Shown piece after piece: positions 9,713-20,703 of a DNA stretch of 64,000 bases. The position numbers were made by a program, and so were the translations under genes. The stretch is taken from the NCBI GenBank assembly GCA_902623545.1, contig CACNUI010000001.1, forward strand, positions 117,743 to 181,742, in the 5' to 3' direction. The stretch is from an uncultured Alphaproteobacteria bacterium (GTDB lineage: Bacteria > Pseudomonadota > Alphaproteobacteria > HIMB59 > GCA-002718135). The notes beneath the pieces are model-generated. The model ran no database searches. It was not told the origin of the DNA and saw only the letters and a list, made by a program, of their open reading frames with translations. Within the stretch, counting starts at the first letter, position 1. The number at the start of each line of letters is the position of its first letter.

Positions 9713-10881
9713 ATATTTTTTAGAGCATCATCTAAAGACTTCTTTAAGTCTAAAATATCTTCAATGCCAATTGAAAGTCTGATTAAGGTATCAGAAATTC
9801 CTAATTCATCTCTAATTTTTTTATCAATAGATGCATGTGTCATTATAGCTGGATGCTCAATTAAACTTTCAACTCCACCCAAACTTTCTGCTAGAGTAAA
9901 TATTTGAATTGTTTCAAGAAATTTTTTTGCTGAACTAATATCACCCATTAATTCAATTGATAGTATTCCTCCAAATCCAGTCATTTGCTTTTTTGCAATT
10001 TCATAACTTGGGTTATTTGCCAATCCAGGATAAAAAACGTTTTTAATTTTAGGATGTTTTAATAAATAATTAGCAATTTCTAAGGCGTTATTATTGTGCC
10101 TCTCCATTCTTACAGCAAGTGTTTTAATTGATCGAATAAGTAAATAACAATCAAAGGGGCTGGGAACAGCACCAACTGCATTTTGGATATATTTAATTTT
10201 ATCAGCTAAAATTTTATTATCATTTATAATTAATGCGCCACCTATTATATCAGAATGTCCACCAAGATATTTAGTAGACGAATGTATAATAACATCAGCT
10301 CCATTGTTTAAGGGTTGCTGATTGTAGGGTGATGCAAAAGTATTATCACAAACAACAATAATATTATCATCCTTTAGGTTTTCTCTAATTTTTTTTATAT
10401 CTATAATTTTTAATAATGGGTTAGAGGGTGTCTCAACCCAAATCATTTTCGTGTTTTCTTTTAGGTGACCTTGCCAATTATTTTCTTTACTAAGGTCGGT
10501 ATATGTTACTTCCACATCTTGATTTACTGTTTTAATTTTATCAAAAATTCTTCTTGTTCCACCATAAACATCATCGCTACAAATAATTGAATAATTTTTA
10601 CCTAAAGCATCTGATAATGCAGAAATAGCAGCCATACCTGAGCTGAAAGCATAAGCAAATTTACCATCTTCTAATTCAACTAATAACTTTTCTAATATAT
10701 CTCTTGTTGGGTTTCCTGTTCTTGCATATTCATAAGTAAAGTCCCCAGGAGAATTTTGCTTGAAAGTCGATGAAAGATGAATAGGGGGCATTACTGCACC
10801 TGTAGTTTCATCAGCGCCATGACCTGAATGAATTACTTTAGAATTAAATTTTTTATCTTTATTATTCATAATTACATCCAA
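9709..10881 (-). CDS. Cys/Met metabolism PLP-dependent enzyme (cystathionine gamma-synthase/lyase family)
   Basis: YARTGNPTRD, SSTKYLGGHSD Lys motif. Confidence 0.88.
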   Translation of the reverse strand: MDVIMNNKDKKFNSKVIHSGHGADETTGAVMPPIHLSSTFKQNSPGDFTYEYARTGNPTRDILEKLLVELEDGKFAYAFSSGMAAISALSDALGKNYSIICSDDVYGGTRRIFDKIKTVNQDVEVTYTDLSKENNWQGHLKENTKMIWVETPSNPLLKIIDIKKIRENLKDDNIIVVCDNTFASPYNQQPLNNGADVIIHSSTKYLGGHSDIIGGALIINDNKILADKIKYIQNAVGAVPSPFDCYLLIRSIKTLAVRMERHNNNALEIANYLLKHPKIKNVFYPGLANNPSYEIAKKQMTGFGGILSIELMGDISSAKKFLETIQIFTLAESLGGVESLIEHPAIMTHASIDKKIRDELGISDTLIRLSIGIEDILDLKKSLDDALKNI

Positions 10882-11873
10882 TCAGCATAAGGTAAATTTC
10901 TGGATAATAAGTATTCTTTATTAAACATTTTATCATAATATTTATTTGCATCATCACAAAGTATTGTTACTATTTTTTTACCCGTACCCATTGATTTTGC
11001 CAATTTTACTGCACCACATATATTTACTCCAGAACTTAATCCTAGAAATAATCCATCTGTTTTCATAATTTTAAATAGCATTTCCATACATTCTTGATCA
11101 GAAACAAAAAAAGATTGATCTACATTACAATTTTCTAAATTTTTTGTTACTCTAGCCTGTCCGATGCCTTCTGTTATTGATTCATCACCTTTTTTTTCTG
11201 GTTTACCATTAGTAAAATAATTAAACATTGATGATCCTTGTGAGTCTGTACAAGCGATGATAATTGCTTTATTTTTTGATTTTAGACCAATACTAACACC
11301 AGTCAATGTTCCTCCAGTTCCAATTGCACATGTGAAACCATCTATTTTTCCATCTGTTTGTTTAAATATTTCCTCAGATGTTGTTTTTTCATGAAACTTG
11401 TAATTTGCTAAATTTTCAAACTGACCAGCCCAAAAAGTTTTCTTACCTGTTTGTTTTTCAATATCCTTAGCTAATTGCTTTGAGACTTTTTGATAATTTC
11501 CAGGATCGGAATATGGTTTTGCATCAACTAAATGAAGTTTTGCTCCCATATTTACAAGTATATCTCTTTTAGATTGAACGGTTATGTTAGGCATTACAAT
11601 TTCTAGATTATAGTTTTTTGCATTACAAACTAAAGCTAAGCCTATTCCAGTGTTCCCAAAAGTGCCTTCAACGACAGTTCCACCTGGTTCCAATAATTTT
11701 TTTTCCTCTGCATCCTCGATAATTCCAAGTGCTGTCCTATCTTTTACTGAACCAGCTGGATTCATAAATTCAGCCTTACCATATATTTCACAACCAGAGA
11801 TTTCTGAAGGATATTTAAGTTTAATTAAAGGTGTGTTGCCAATTAGATCAATAACATTACTTGTTATCATCAA
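10872..11873 (-). CDS. cysK: Cysteine synthase / cystathionine beta-synthase family
   Basis: NPAGSVKDR Lys motif, [20 protein letters not shown]; beside cysE. Confidence 0.85.
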   Translation of the reverse strand: MMITSNVIDLIGNTPLIKLKYPSEISGCEIYGKAEFMNPAGSVKDRTALGIIEDAEEKKLLEPGGTVVEGTFGNTGIGLALVCNAKNYNLEIVMPNITVQSKRDILVNMGAKLHLVDAKPYSDPGNYQKVSKQLAKDIEKQTGKKTFWAGQFENLANYKFHEKTTSEEIFKQTDGKIDGFTCAIGTGGTLTGVSIGLKSKNKAIIIACTDSQGSSMFNYFTNGKPEKKGDESITEGIGQARVTKNLENCNVDQSFFVSDQECMEMLFKIMKTDGLFLGLSSGVNICGAVKLAKSMGTGKKIVTILCDDANKYYDKMFNKEYLLSRNLPYADWM

Positions 11874-12468
11874 TATCTCTTACACCATATGGATTAAATG
11901 ATGTATCTTTATTAATATTTATATTTTTAACAGGGTTACCGACCATTGTAGCATAAGGGGGTACATCTTTTAATACAACAGTATTTGCTCCCACTCTTGC
12001 ACAATTACCAATCGTAATAGGACCTAAAATACTTGCGCCACAGCCAATTATAACATTATCTTCTACAGTTGGGTGTCTCTTAGTATTTCTTTGGTCGTTA
12101 GAATTTTCAGCAGGACTAATACCTCCAAGTGTAACACTATGATAAAGAGTTACATTATCACCAATTTCACTTGTTTCTCCAATTACTGTGCCCATTCCAT
12201 GATCTATAAATAGATTTTTACCAATTTTTGCGGCAGGATGAATTTCAATTCCTGTTAAAAATCGACTAAACTGTGAAATAATTCTTGCTAGAGTGTACAA
12301 GTTTAGGTTCCATAATTGGTTAGCTATCTTATGGAAAAATACTGATTTTACCCCAGGGTATGTAAGTATAATGCTGAGTTTACTCCTTGCAGCTGGATCT
12401 CTTTTAATAATAGACTCTAAATAATCAGACATTAATTGATTATTTAGGTATGATAAATAATAATTCAA
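11857..12468 (-). CDS. cysE: Serine O-acetyltransferase
   Basis: Left-handed beta-helix hexapeptides, [29 protein letters not shown]. Confidence 0.9.
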   Translation of the reverse strand: MNYYLSYLNNQLMSDYLESIIKRDPAARSKLSIILTYPGVKSVFFHKIANQLWNLNLYTLARIISQFSRFLTGIEIHPAAKIGKNLFIDHGMGTVIGETSEIGDNVTLYHSVTLGGISPAENSNDQRNTKRHPTVEDNVIIGCGASILGPITIGNCARVGANTVVLKDVPPYATMVGNPVKNININKDTSFNPYGVRDIDDNK

Positions 12469-12518
12469 TCTGGTTATTTAGTTCAAAAATCTTTAAATAT
12501 TCCTAACATTCAAAAAAA

Positions 12519-12920
12519 ATGAGTACATTAGTTAAGGTTTATTATGAAGATACTGATGCATCATCAAGAGTATATTATGCGAATTATCTAAAATATCTTG
12601 AGAGGGGTAGAAGTGATTTTTTATATAAACTAGGTTTTGATCATAAAAAACTATTAGATAAGTTTAAATTTTATTTTGTCGTAAAGTCTTGTTTAGTTGA
12701 ATATATTAAACCAGCAAAATTTGAAGACACATTAGAAGTAAAAACTGAAATTGTAGATATTTCAAAAGCTAAAATTAAATTTAATCAATTTATTTATAGA
12801 GAAAAAATTCTTTTAATAGATTCGAAAATTACTATAGTTTCTGTAAATATAGATGGAAAAATATTTAAAATGCCTAATGAAATGCTAGAAATTTTAAAAA
12901 AACAATTATCAAATAACTAA
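12519..12920 (+). CDS. YbgC/4-hydroxybenzoyl-CoA-type acyl-CoA thioesterase
   Basis: YYEDTDASSRVYYANYLKYLERGRSDF hot-dog motif. Confidence 0.87.
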   Translation: MSTLVKVYYEDTDASSRVYYANYLKYLERGRSDFLYKLGFDHKKLLDKFKFYFVVKSCLVEYIKPAKFEDTLEVKTEIVDISKAKIKFNQFIYREKILLIDSKITIVSVNIDGKIFKMPNEMLEILKKQLSNN

Positions 12921-12959
12921 TTTATTTTTTTTTAAATTAAAAATGTTAAAATATTAAAT

Positions 12960-13796
12960 ATGGGTATAGTTACTGATGTAATACTTCCACTTTCTTTAGC
13001 GTTTATTATGTTCTCTCTTGGTCTAGGACTTTCACTAAATGATTTTACAAGAGTTTTTTTTAAACCAAGAGATTTTTTGATTGGTTTATTTTTTCAAATC
13101 ATAGTCTTGCCAATTGTTGCAATTATTATTGTATTATTTTGGCCTCTAACTCCCGAATTGGCAATCGGTGTAATGATATTAGCGGCAGCTCCTGGTGGTG
13201 TTACTAGTAATGTTCTTACTTCATACGCTAAAGGTAATATAGCACTTTCAATTTCATTAACTGCTATTAATAGTATTCTTTGTGTAATAACAGTGCCAAT
13301 AATTTTGATAATTTCATTGTCAATATTAGGTTATGGAAGCTTAAATGAAGAACAATCTTTATTAAGTGTAGCTATTCAAATGTTTTTAATTGTAACTGTT
13401 CCAGTTATTTTAGGTGTTTTTTTAAGCAGCCTATTATCATCTTTTGAGAAAATAGCTAAAAATATTTCAATTATTTTATTCGCATTAGTATTACTGGGTG
13501 CAATTTTATCTCAGAGAGAAAATGTTATTAATTATTTTGCTCAAGCTGGTTTAGTAATGCTTGTTCTTAACATTGTAATGATGATTATTGTTTATATTCT
13601 TTCTAAATCTTTTAGAGCAAATAAGGAAACTTTCAGATGTTGGTTAATGGAAGTTGGTCTCCAAAATGGAACCTTGGCAATTGTTGTTGCAAATACTTTT
13701 TTCGCAAGTCCAGTCTATTTAATACCTGCAGCAATTTATAGCTTAATTATGTATGCAACAGCTCTACCGCTAATTTACTTCTTAAGAAGAAATTAA
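12960..13796 (+). CDS. Bile acid:sodium symporter family transporter
   Basis: Multi-TM; LAAAPGGVTSNVLTSYAKGN, EVGLQNGTLA. Confidence 0.85.
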   Translation: MGIVTDVILPLSLAFIMFSLGLGLSLNDFTRVFFKPRDFLIGLFFQIIVLPIVAIIIVLFWPLTPELAIGVMILAAAPGGVTSNVLTSYAKGNIALSISLTAINSILCVITVPIILIISLSILGYGSLNEEQSLLSVAIQMFLIVTVPVILGVFLSSLLSSFEKIAKNISIILFALVLLGAILSQRENVINYFAQAGLVMLVLNIVMMIIVYILSKSFRANKETFRCWLMEVGLQNGTLAIVVANTFFASPVYLIPAAIYSLIMYATALPLIYFLRRN

Positions 13797-14576
13797 TACT
13801 GGAAAAGTATCACAATCGAGAACTTCATTATTTCTTAATTTAACTTCAGGGAATGGTGGAGACATTTCTCCTTGCCTTTTTATATATCTTGCATCATCAC
13901 CAGTTAATCTTAATGAAAATGCTCTTCTTCTATTTTTAGAATTATTTCCATAAGCTGAATGGATGGTGGCATAATTAAAAGCAATTGCATCACCGATATC
14001 ACATTCATAAGAAATAATTTCGTATTTATCTCTATTATTCTCAATATCAGGAATTTTTTCAAACTCTTTATCCTTGTGATCATAATCATAACCTTTAAAT
14101 TTAGTTGGAAGAAATATTTTATTCCATTTATGAGATCCCTTTATAAATTCCATTGATGAATATTTATCTACTTTATCTAATGGTATCCAAATACTAACAT
14201 TATCTCTGCCATTAACACAATAATACCCCTGATCCTGATGCCAAGGTGTTCTCTTTTTTGATCCTTTTTCTTTTACTAAAACATGTTCATGAAATAAATT
14301 AACTTTTTTAGAGTTCATAAGTAAAGCAGCTATTTTAGATATATTTGAATTAAAAATAAAATTTCTATACTCACTTATCCTATTCCAATTACAATAATCA
14401 TCATAGAATACTTCATCGCCATTATACTTTTCATAAACACACTTATATCTACTTGGATTTTGAAAATTATATTCTAATCCTTTTTGAAGTTTTAAAATCC
14501 AATCTGGTTCTATTATTTGTTTTAATAGCACAACTCCATTTTCAAGAAATTCATTCCTTATTTTGTCATTAATCAT
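13782..14576 (-). CDS. Phytanoyl-CoA dioxygenase (PhyH) family protein
   Basis: TPWHQDQGYY Fe-binding HxD and IHSAYGN...RRAFSLR. Confidence 0.8.
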   Translation of the reverse strand: MINDKIRNEFLENGVVLLKQIIEPDWILKLQKGLEYNFQNPSRYKCVYEKYNGDEVFYDDYCNWNRISEYRNFIFNSNISKIAALLMNSKKVNLFHEHVLVKEKGSKKRTPWHQDQGYYCVNGRDNVSIWIPLDKVDKYSSMEFIKGSHKWNKIFLPTKFKGYDYDHKDKEFEKIPDIENNRDKYEIISYECDIGDAIAFNYATIHSAYGNNSKNRRRAFSLRLTGDDARYIKRQGEMSPPFPEVKLRNNEVLDCDTFPVLISS

Positions 14577-15338
14577 CTAATCTTTAATTTTGTAACCTTT
14601 GATAAATGTATACGAAATAAAAAGTATACAACTAATTAAGATTGTAAAAATTGTTATAATGCTTGTTAGTAGAGATACATCTGATACTTCATAGAAGCTA
14701 TATCTAAATCCACTAATTAAATACAATACTGGATTAAGTAGAGAAATTTTTTGCCAAAATTCTGGAAGCATTGCTATAGAATAAAAGGATCCACCAAGAA
14801 AAGTAAGTGGAGTAATAACTAAAATTGGGATTATTTGCAGACCTTCAAAACCATCAGCATAAAGCCCAACAATAAAACCAAAAAGAGAAAATGTAATTGA
14901 TGTTAATATCAAAAAGAAAATCATTAATATTGGGTGTTGAATTTCAATATCTACAAAAAATCCTGCGGTTATTATAATAATTAAACCTATAATCACTGAT
15001 TTTATAGCGGCGGCACCTACAAAACCAAGTATAATTTCAAATGAAGAAAGTGGGGAAGCATGAATTTCATAAATTGTTGAAGTAAATTTTTGAAAGTAGA
15101 TTGCGAATGATGCATTTGATAAGGCCTGAGTCAAAATTGTTAACATTATCATTCCTGGAACAATATACGAACCATAATTAATACCATCAATTTCTTTAAT
15201 TCTAGAACCTATCGCCGTTCCAAATACTATAAAATATAAAGAGGTTGTTATTATTGGTGATGCCAGACTTTGAAGAAGAGTTCTTTTAAAACGATCTAAT
15301 TCATGAATTAATATTGCTTTTACACCAAAATAGTTCAT
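14577..15338 (-). CDS. ABC-2 type transporter permease
   Basis: 6-TM ABC-2 permease, overlapping the ATPase gene. Confidence 0.85.
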   Translation of the reverse strand: MNYFGVKAILIHELDRFKRTLLQSLASPIITTSLYFIVFGTAIGSRIKEIDGINYGSYIVPGMIMLTILTQALSNASFAIYFQKFTSTIYEIHASPLSSFEIILGFVGAAAIKSVIIGLIIIITAGFFVDIEIQHPILMIFFLILTSITFSLFGFIVGLYADGFEGLQIIPILVITPLTFLGGSFYSIAMLPEFWQKISLLNPVLYLISGFRYSFYEVSDVSLLTSIITIFTILISCILFISYTFIKGYKIKD

Positions 15339-16270
15339 GATTTTTTATCTTCTTTAATTAATTTTATAAAAATTTCCTCTAAAGAACTTTGTTCTGTGAC
15401 AAAATCTTTTATTTGATATCCATTATTCTCTATTTCATTTAACATTTTTGTTAAATTGATGTTATCCTCTTTAATGTTATATTTGAACGTTAAAATATTT
15501 TTATTTACTTCAAAATTATATTGCTTCTTAATATTTTCATTTAAGTTAACTTCTTCATTTTTTAATTGAATTTTAATAGATTTTTCGCCTAACTTTTTTA
15601 TTAATTTATCTGTTTCATCAACAAGAATTATTTTTCCATCATTAATGATAGCCACCCTTGAACTTAGCTCTTCAGCTTCTTCAATATAATGTGTAGTTAA
15701 AACTATAGTAGTACCATTCTGATTTAATTTTCTTACAATGTCCCAAGTTTCTTTTCTAAGTTCAACGTCTATACTTGCAGTAGGTTCATCTAAAAAAAGA
15801 AGTTTTGGTTGATGTGACAATGCTTTCGCAATAAGTACTCTCCTTTTCATACCACCAGAAAGTTCTTTAATTTTACTATCTTTTTTATCCCATAAAGATA
15901 ATAATTTTAATAGATGTTCAACATACTTATAATTTTTTGGTTTTCCAAAAAGCCCTCTTGAATAATTAACATTTTTCCATACTGTTTCAAAAGACTCTAA
16001 ATATAATTCTTGAGGTACAATACCTGTTATCTGTCTTGCTTTTCTATATTCTTTGACATTATCATATCCATTTATTTTAATTGTTCCCGAGTTAAAATTT
16101 ACAATTCCACAGATTGAATTTATTAAAGTTGATTTACCCGCACCATTTGGACCGAGTAAGGAAAAAATTTCACCTTCTTTAATATTCAATTCAATATTAT
16201 CTAATGCCTTTACTGAATTTCTATAAATTTTATTAACATTGTTTATTTCTAAAATATTTTTCATTTTCAA
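15335..16270 (-). CDS. ABC transporter ATP-binding protein
   Basis: GPNGAGKST Walker A, LSGGMKRR signature, LLFLDEPTA Walker B. Confidence 0.95.
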   Translation of the reverse strand: MKMKNILEINNVNKIYRNSVKALDNIELNIKEGEIFSLLGPNGAGKSTLINSICGIVNFNSGTIKINGYDNVKEYRKARQITGIVPQELYLESFETVWKNVNYSRGLFGKPKNYKYVEHLLKLLSLWDKKDSKIKELSGGMKRRVLIAKALSHQPKLLFLDEPTASIDVELRKETWDIVRKLNQNGTTIVLTTHYIEEAEELSSRVAIINDGKIILVDETDKLIKKLGEKSIKIQLKNEEVNLNENIKKQYNFEVNKNILTFKYNIKEDNINLTKMLNEIENNGYQIKDFVTEQSSLEEIFIKLIKEDKKS

Positions 16271-17452
16271 TTATAAATTGCTTATGATTTTTGGAATATT
16301 TTGCTTAAACTTGAAATAACCTTTTTTAGAATAAATCCAACTATTTATATCATAATCTCTATTAAATTTAATAAAATTAATATTCGGATATTTTTTAATT
16401 ATCTTTTTATAAATTTTTTTCCAATTACCTTGAGTTACATATGGAAGATGAATAGTATTAATATTATTTTTAATTATCCATCTATCTAAATCTTCATAAT
16501 AATTTTCAAAACTTATTTCTATTAAAGTATCTCTATAAAAATTATCATCTTTATAACAAGATAAAACTAAGTTTTTAATATGATCCAGAATATTGTTGCT
16601 GAAATTATGATCATTGTAATCCTCTTTTGGATAACCACCAAATGCATTACATTTATTTAAATTTAAATCTCTCAAGATATTTATCTCATCAGTTGGAATA
16701 ATTATATAATTAATATCATTTGGATTTGTAATCTCAAAAGTTTCTAATTCGGTAATATTGTAATCTTTATTTTCAAATAATGGTTCAGCAGTTTCATTCA
16801 AATGTTCATTATCTTTGAGTTTTATATTACTATATTTTTCTATATTTTCTTTTCTTGCTATATAATTCTTACCTTTAGTATGAATTCCGGCACACCATCG
16901 CCAACTAAGTAAGTTAGAAGCTGTATCTCCATCAAGTAGATTTTGCATAAAAAAATCAGCCCCAAGCTGCCATGGTAGTTTTAATGTAAAAATCCAAATT
17001 GATGAGAACCACATTCTAATGTGATTATGGAGATAACCGTTATTTTTTAAATCACTTACCCAATTATTGAAAAAGGATAAATTTGTATTTGCATTAACAG
17101 CGTTTAAATAATATTTTTTGTTTTTAAATTCATCATAAAGCTTATTTTTTTCAATTATATAATCTGTATATACTTCTGGCCTATGTTCTAGCCAGCCTTT
17201 CCAATAAGTCCTCCAAAATATTTCTTGTATATATTTTTCTGCTTTGATTGGACCATGTATTTCTAATACTTGTTTTAGAATATTTTGTTCTGAAATAGCT
17301 CTATATCTAATATATGGAGATAGAAGAGATGTAGTATTTTTATTTGTTTCAAAATCAATAGAATAATTTCTCTTTCTCTCATAATAGCTTCCTGTATTTG
17401 GTAAATAAGAAATAAGTTTGTTTTCAGCTTCGCTGATACTTGAAGTGAACAT
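16271..17452 (-). CDS. Cryptochrome/photolyase-like FAD-binding-domain protein
   Basis: RTYWKGWLEHRP, HNHIRMWFSSIWIF, LLDGDTASNLLSWRWCAGIHTKGKNYIA resemble the photolyase helical FAD domain; no alpha/beta antenna domain at the N-terminus. Confidence 0.7.
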   Translation of the reverse strand: MFTSSISEAENKLISYLPNTGSYYERKRNYSIDFETNKNTTSLLSPYIRYRAISEQNILKQVLEIHGPIKAEKYIQEIFWRTYWKGWLEHRPEVYTDYIIEKNKLYDEFKNKKYYLNAVNANTNLSFFNNWVSDLKNNGYLHNHIRMWFSSIWIFTLKLPWQLGADFFMQNLLDGDTASNLLSWRWCAGIHTKGKNYIARKENIEKYSNIKLKDNEHLNETAEPLFENKDYNITELETFEITNPNDINYIIIPTDEINILRDLNLNKCNAFGGYPKEDYNDHNFSNNILDHIKNLVLSCYKDDNFYRDTLIEISFENYYEDLDRWIIKNNINTIHLPYVTQGNWKKIYKKIIKKYPNINFIKFNRDYDINSWIYSKKGYFKFKQNIPKIISNL

Positions 17453-17463
17453 TTTGTTAGTAT

Positions 17464-17850
17464 TTAATCGTCTTGTTTGTTTTTAGGTTTTCTATTTAAG
17501 ATTTCCATGTGTCGAACTCTAAGAACAACAATAGCTATTGCTAAAATTAAGATTGCTACCGCTTCATATACATAAGCTGAAGGCTCAACATCTTTTCTTC
17601 CCATAATTATTAATCTTGCAAGAGCTGTCATGGCAATAAATAATGGATAACTCATCCTTATAACTTTAGAAACCCAATATTCCTTTATCATACCAATGAT
17701 TTCAATATAGATAAAAAGTAAAAGTATGTCTGCTAGTGTAACTTTGAGATTTAAGATCATTGCCTGTATTTCCATTCCTATTGCAATAACGGTGCAGACA
17801 ATAAGAATTGAAAGAACAATTTTTTCTAATAATTCAAAATTATTATTCAT
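17464..17850 (-). CDS. PsiE-family (phosphate-starvation-inducible E) membrane protein
   Basis: Four-TM protein with LLLFIYIEIIGMIKEY and MTALARLIIMGRKD. Confidence 0.65.
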   Translation of the reverse strand: MNNNFELLEKIVLSILIVCTVIAIGMEIQAMILNLKVTLADILLLFIYIEIIGMIKEYWVSKVIRMSYPLFIAMTALARLIIMGRKDVEPSAYVYEAVAILILAIAIVVLRVRHMEILNRKPKNKQDD

Positions 17851-18213
17851 TTACAATCTTTCTACTTTATTTAATTGATTCTTGTTCTTATAAAATAGAA
17901 ATAGTGCAAAAATTTCATATAAAAACCATGCTAATTGATAAATTAGAGGTTTTCTTACTAAAAAAGCCAAAAAACGATACCTTGGTATTTCAGACCATAG
18001 TTCTATAAAAGCATCTACTCCTTGATAAATTTTATCCTTTTTCTTAACATGCAATCTTCTGAGAAGGTTTTTTGCACTCTTTTTTGTTTCTTTTTTTGCA
18101 TTCTTATTAGTTGATATATCAACCCAATCTATATTTTTAGTAATTTTTTTATAATGGTCTATTTCAAACTTACATACACTACAAGCATTATTAAAATAAA
18201 CTTTACAGCTCAT
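17851..18213 (-). CDS. DCC-family (DUF393) thiol-disulfide oxidoreductase-like
   Basis: N-terminal VYFNNACSVCKFEIDHYKK. Confidence 0.75.
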   Translation of the reverse strand: MSCKVYFNNACSVCKFEIDHYKKITKNIDWVDISTNKNAKKETKKSAKNLLRRLHVKKKDKIYQGVDAFIELWSEIPRYRFLAFLVRKPLIYQLAWFLYEIFALFLFYKNKNQLNKVERL

Positions 18214-18227
18214 AGATAGTATTTAAG

Positions 18228-19022
18228 TTAAATATATTCAAATTCAATTAATCCAAGTTTACCAAAATCAGCTTTAATTCTAGTCCCAGTATTTAATCTA
18301 TAAGCTTTTGTGCATGAACCTGATGAAATAAATTGATGTTTTAACATTGGTTCTCCTTTTTTACATAATGTATTAATTAACCATAAAACTGCATTCAAAG
18401 GATTATCAAGAACATTATTAGTATTACCTTTTTCTTGTAATTTATTATCAATAAAAAAAGAAACTTCAAAATCAGTTAAGTCAATTTCATCAATATTATA
18501 TACTTTATCGTTATATATCCAATAATCTGATGCGCCATTTGTAGAGACAAGATTAATTGCCCCAATATCTGCTAATGGTTTTTGAAATCTGAAGTCAACA
18601 ATCTCAACTGAACATAATATTCCATCTAATAAGTTTTTAATATTATCCAGAGAGTAGGGTGCCTTAGAAATATCTATATCGTCTTTTATTCTAAAACTTA
18701 TTTCCGGTTCTGCAAATGGCTCAAAAAAATATTTGGAATTTAATTTTTCTACATTTTGTGAAGAATATTTACTATATAAATTTCCATAAAAAGGTTCAGT
18801 TACATTCATCTGAGTTTGTGCTGCTTTAGAAGTGCATCCAATTTTTTTACCAATACAAATATTATTTTTCAAACTTAGATAATGAATTTTCAATTCATCT
18901 TGTATTTTATAAGCATCATCTAAATTTTTCGGTTCCAAGTGGTTAAGGTTATCTAATCCAGTTTTATTTAATTTATGATCAAATAAAATTTTAGATGCTT
19001 CTATTATTTGTTGTTTATTCAT
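18228..19022 (-). CDS. 2-keto-4-pentenoate hydratase / MhpD-like
   Basis: GKKIGCTSKAAQTQMNV, EPEISFRI, VEIVDFRF motifs. Confidence 0.8.
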   Translation of the reverse strand: MNKQQIIEASKILFDHKLNKTGLDNLNHLEPKNLDDAYKIQDELKIHYLSLKNNICIGKKIGCTSKAAQTQMNVTEPFYGNLYSKYSSQNVEKLNSKYFFEPFAEPEISFRIKDDIDISKAPYSLDNIKNLLDGILCSVEIVDFRFQKPLADIGAINLVSTNGASDYWIYNDKVYNIDEIDLTDFEVSFFIDNKLQEKGNTNNVLDNPLNAVLWLINTLCKKGEPMLKHQFISSGSCTKAYRLNTGTRIKADFGKLGLIEFEYI

Positions 19023-19024
19023 TA

Positions 19025-19732
19025 TTATATTGAAAGCTTATTCATATGTTCATAGATACTAAGACTTTCTTCGTAAATTTTTTGATATTCATTTGGAACA
19101 TTCATGATAGTATTTGAAGTTTGAGTAAATTCAGTTGAATTTATTATATCATGATACCAATGGGAATGCCAAATTCCAAAATCTTTTGTTATGCCTTTAG
19201 GCCATTTCAACATTTTTTTTGAAAAACCTATATTTAAATTCATACATAATTTTTTAATATATATTTCTGGATTTTCTAACAATGTATCAGCATTAACTAT
19301 AACTGTATTTTTTGATATATTTTTCTTCACATAATTAAAAAGTCTAAACATTTGATCAAAGCCTATGTCAGTAATACTATAAAGTTTATTCTTTTTTATA
19401 TATGAATTAATAACTTTTGATGGATGTCTAATTAGAAAACAGTTAGTGCCTTTTTCTAACCATTCAATATTTGTTTTATTTAAAATATGATGCGTCATAT
19501 GTTTTTGATAATAAATACCCTTTTTATCTCTTAATATTGTTTCAATTACTTCCTTTTCTTTTGTAGGATAAAAATCTATTATTTTATCTCTCATTGGATG
19601 ATTGAGACCAGTTTCTTTTAAATAATATGAATAAAATGGTTCATCATATACGATTGTATCGTCTCTATTGCTAAATGAGCGTAATAAGGCTGTTGAAATA
19701 TTACGGGGTCCTGACCACATAAAAATTTTCAT
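19025..19732 (-). CDS. Sulfotransferase-like P-loop protein
   Basis: MWSGPRNISTALLRSFSNR N-terminal motif; FLIRHPSKVINSY. Confidence 0.65.
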   Translation of the reverse strand: MKIFMWSGPRNISTALLRSFSNRDDTIVYDEPFYSYYLKETGLNHPMRDKIIDFYPTKEKEVIETILRDKKGIYYQKHMTHHILNKTNIEWLEKGTNCFLIRHPSKVINSYIKKNKLYSITDIGFDQMFRLFNYVKKNISKNTVIVNADTLLENPEIYIKKLCMNLNIGFSKKMLKWPKGITKDFGIWHSHWYHDIINSTEFTQTSNTIMNVPNEYQKIYEESLSIYEHMNKLSI

Positions 19733-20626
19733 TTATTTTAAAAGTTTTTCATACCAATTTCTTAATTGATAAGTTAAATTTTTATTATTTAATTTTAATT
19801 TTTTATTATTTATCGCATTTACTGGAACAACACCACCAAAACTGCCAGTAACAAATGCTTCATCTGCTTGCATAACATCTTTAAGTTTAAAATCTTTTAT
19901 AAAAACTTTAATCTTATTTTTTTTACAAATATCTATAATTTTTTGTCTTGTTATTCCTGTTACTTGGTATTTTCCTTTTGATGTGTAAACACATTTATTT
20001 TTTATATAAAAAAAATGCGTACTGTTATTTGTTGCAATATTGCCATTAATATCAAACATTAGTGACTCATCACCACCTTTTTTATGACCTTCAATACAGG
20101 CTAAAATACAATTCAGTTTTGAAAGACTATTTATTTGTGGGTTTTGTGCATTTAAACTACCTCTAATTGTTTTTACAGTGACTAATTTTAATCCTTTGTT
20201 ATAAATTTCAATGTTAGGTTTTTTATATTCAGGTATGATTATTATTGACGGTTTTGAGACAACAACTTTTTCTGATTGGTATGGTGTACTTCTTAATCCA
20301 CGAGATATAATAATTCTCATGTGTACATCATTGTGCATTTTATTAATTTTAATTGCTTTATCAATTATTTGAGTTAACTCTTTTCTATTTAAGTGAAGTT
20401 TTATACTTATAAGTTTTAAATCTTTATATAATCTGTCTAAGTGTTCTTTTAGAAAAATAAATTTTCCATTATAGATTCTACCACTTGTCCAAACCCCATC
20501 TCCTAAAAGTACAGATGAATCAAAAACAGATATCTTAGCTCTATCTCTAGGGTAATATTTACCATTAACGTAAATTTTAATTTTATTATTTCTTTTATCT
20601 TCCTCAAAATCATGACTAGAAACCAT
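19733..20626 (-). CDS. Class IV aminotransferase (BCAT/DAAT-like)
   Basis: FDSSVLLGDGVWTSGRIYNGKFIFLKEHLDRL; PQINSLSKLNCILA; DEAFVTGSFGGVVPV. Confidence 0.82.
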   Translation of the reverse strand: MVSSHDFEEDKRNNKIKIYVNGKYYPRDRAKISVFDSSVLLGDGVWTSGRIYNGKFIFLKEHLDRLYKDLKLISIKLHLNRKELTQIIDKAIKINKMHNDVHMRIIISRGLRSTPYQSEKVVVSKPSIIIIPEYKKPNIEIYNKGLKLVTVKTIRGSLNAQNPQINSLSKLNCILACIEGHKKGGDESLMFDINGNIATNNSTHFFYIKNKCVYTSKGKYQVTGITRQKIIDICKKNKIKVFIKDFKLKDVMQADEAFVTGSFGGVVPVNAINNKKLKLNNKNLTYQLRNWYEKLLK

Positions 20627-20703
20627 AACAAATATTAATTTAAATAAGATTATCGGTCTAGTGATAAATACTATATATTAAAACTCCATTTAAATTTCTA
20701 CAA

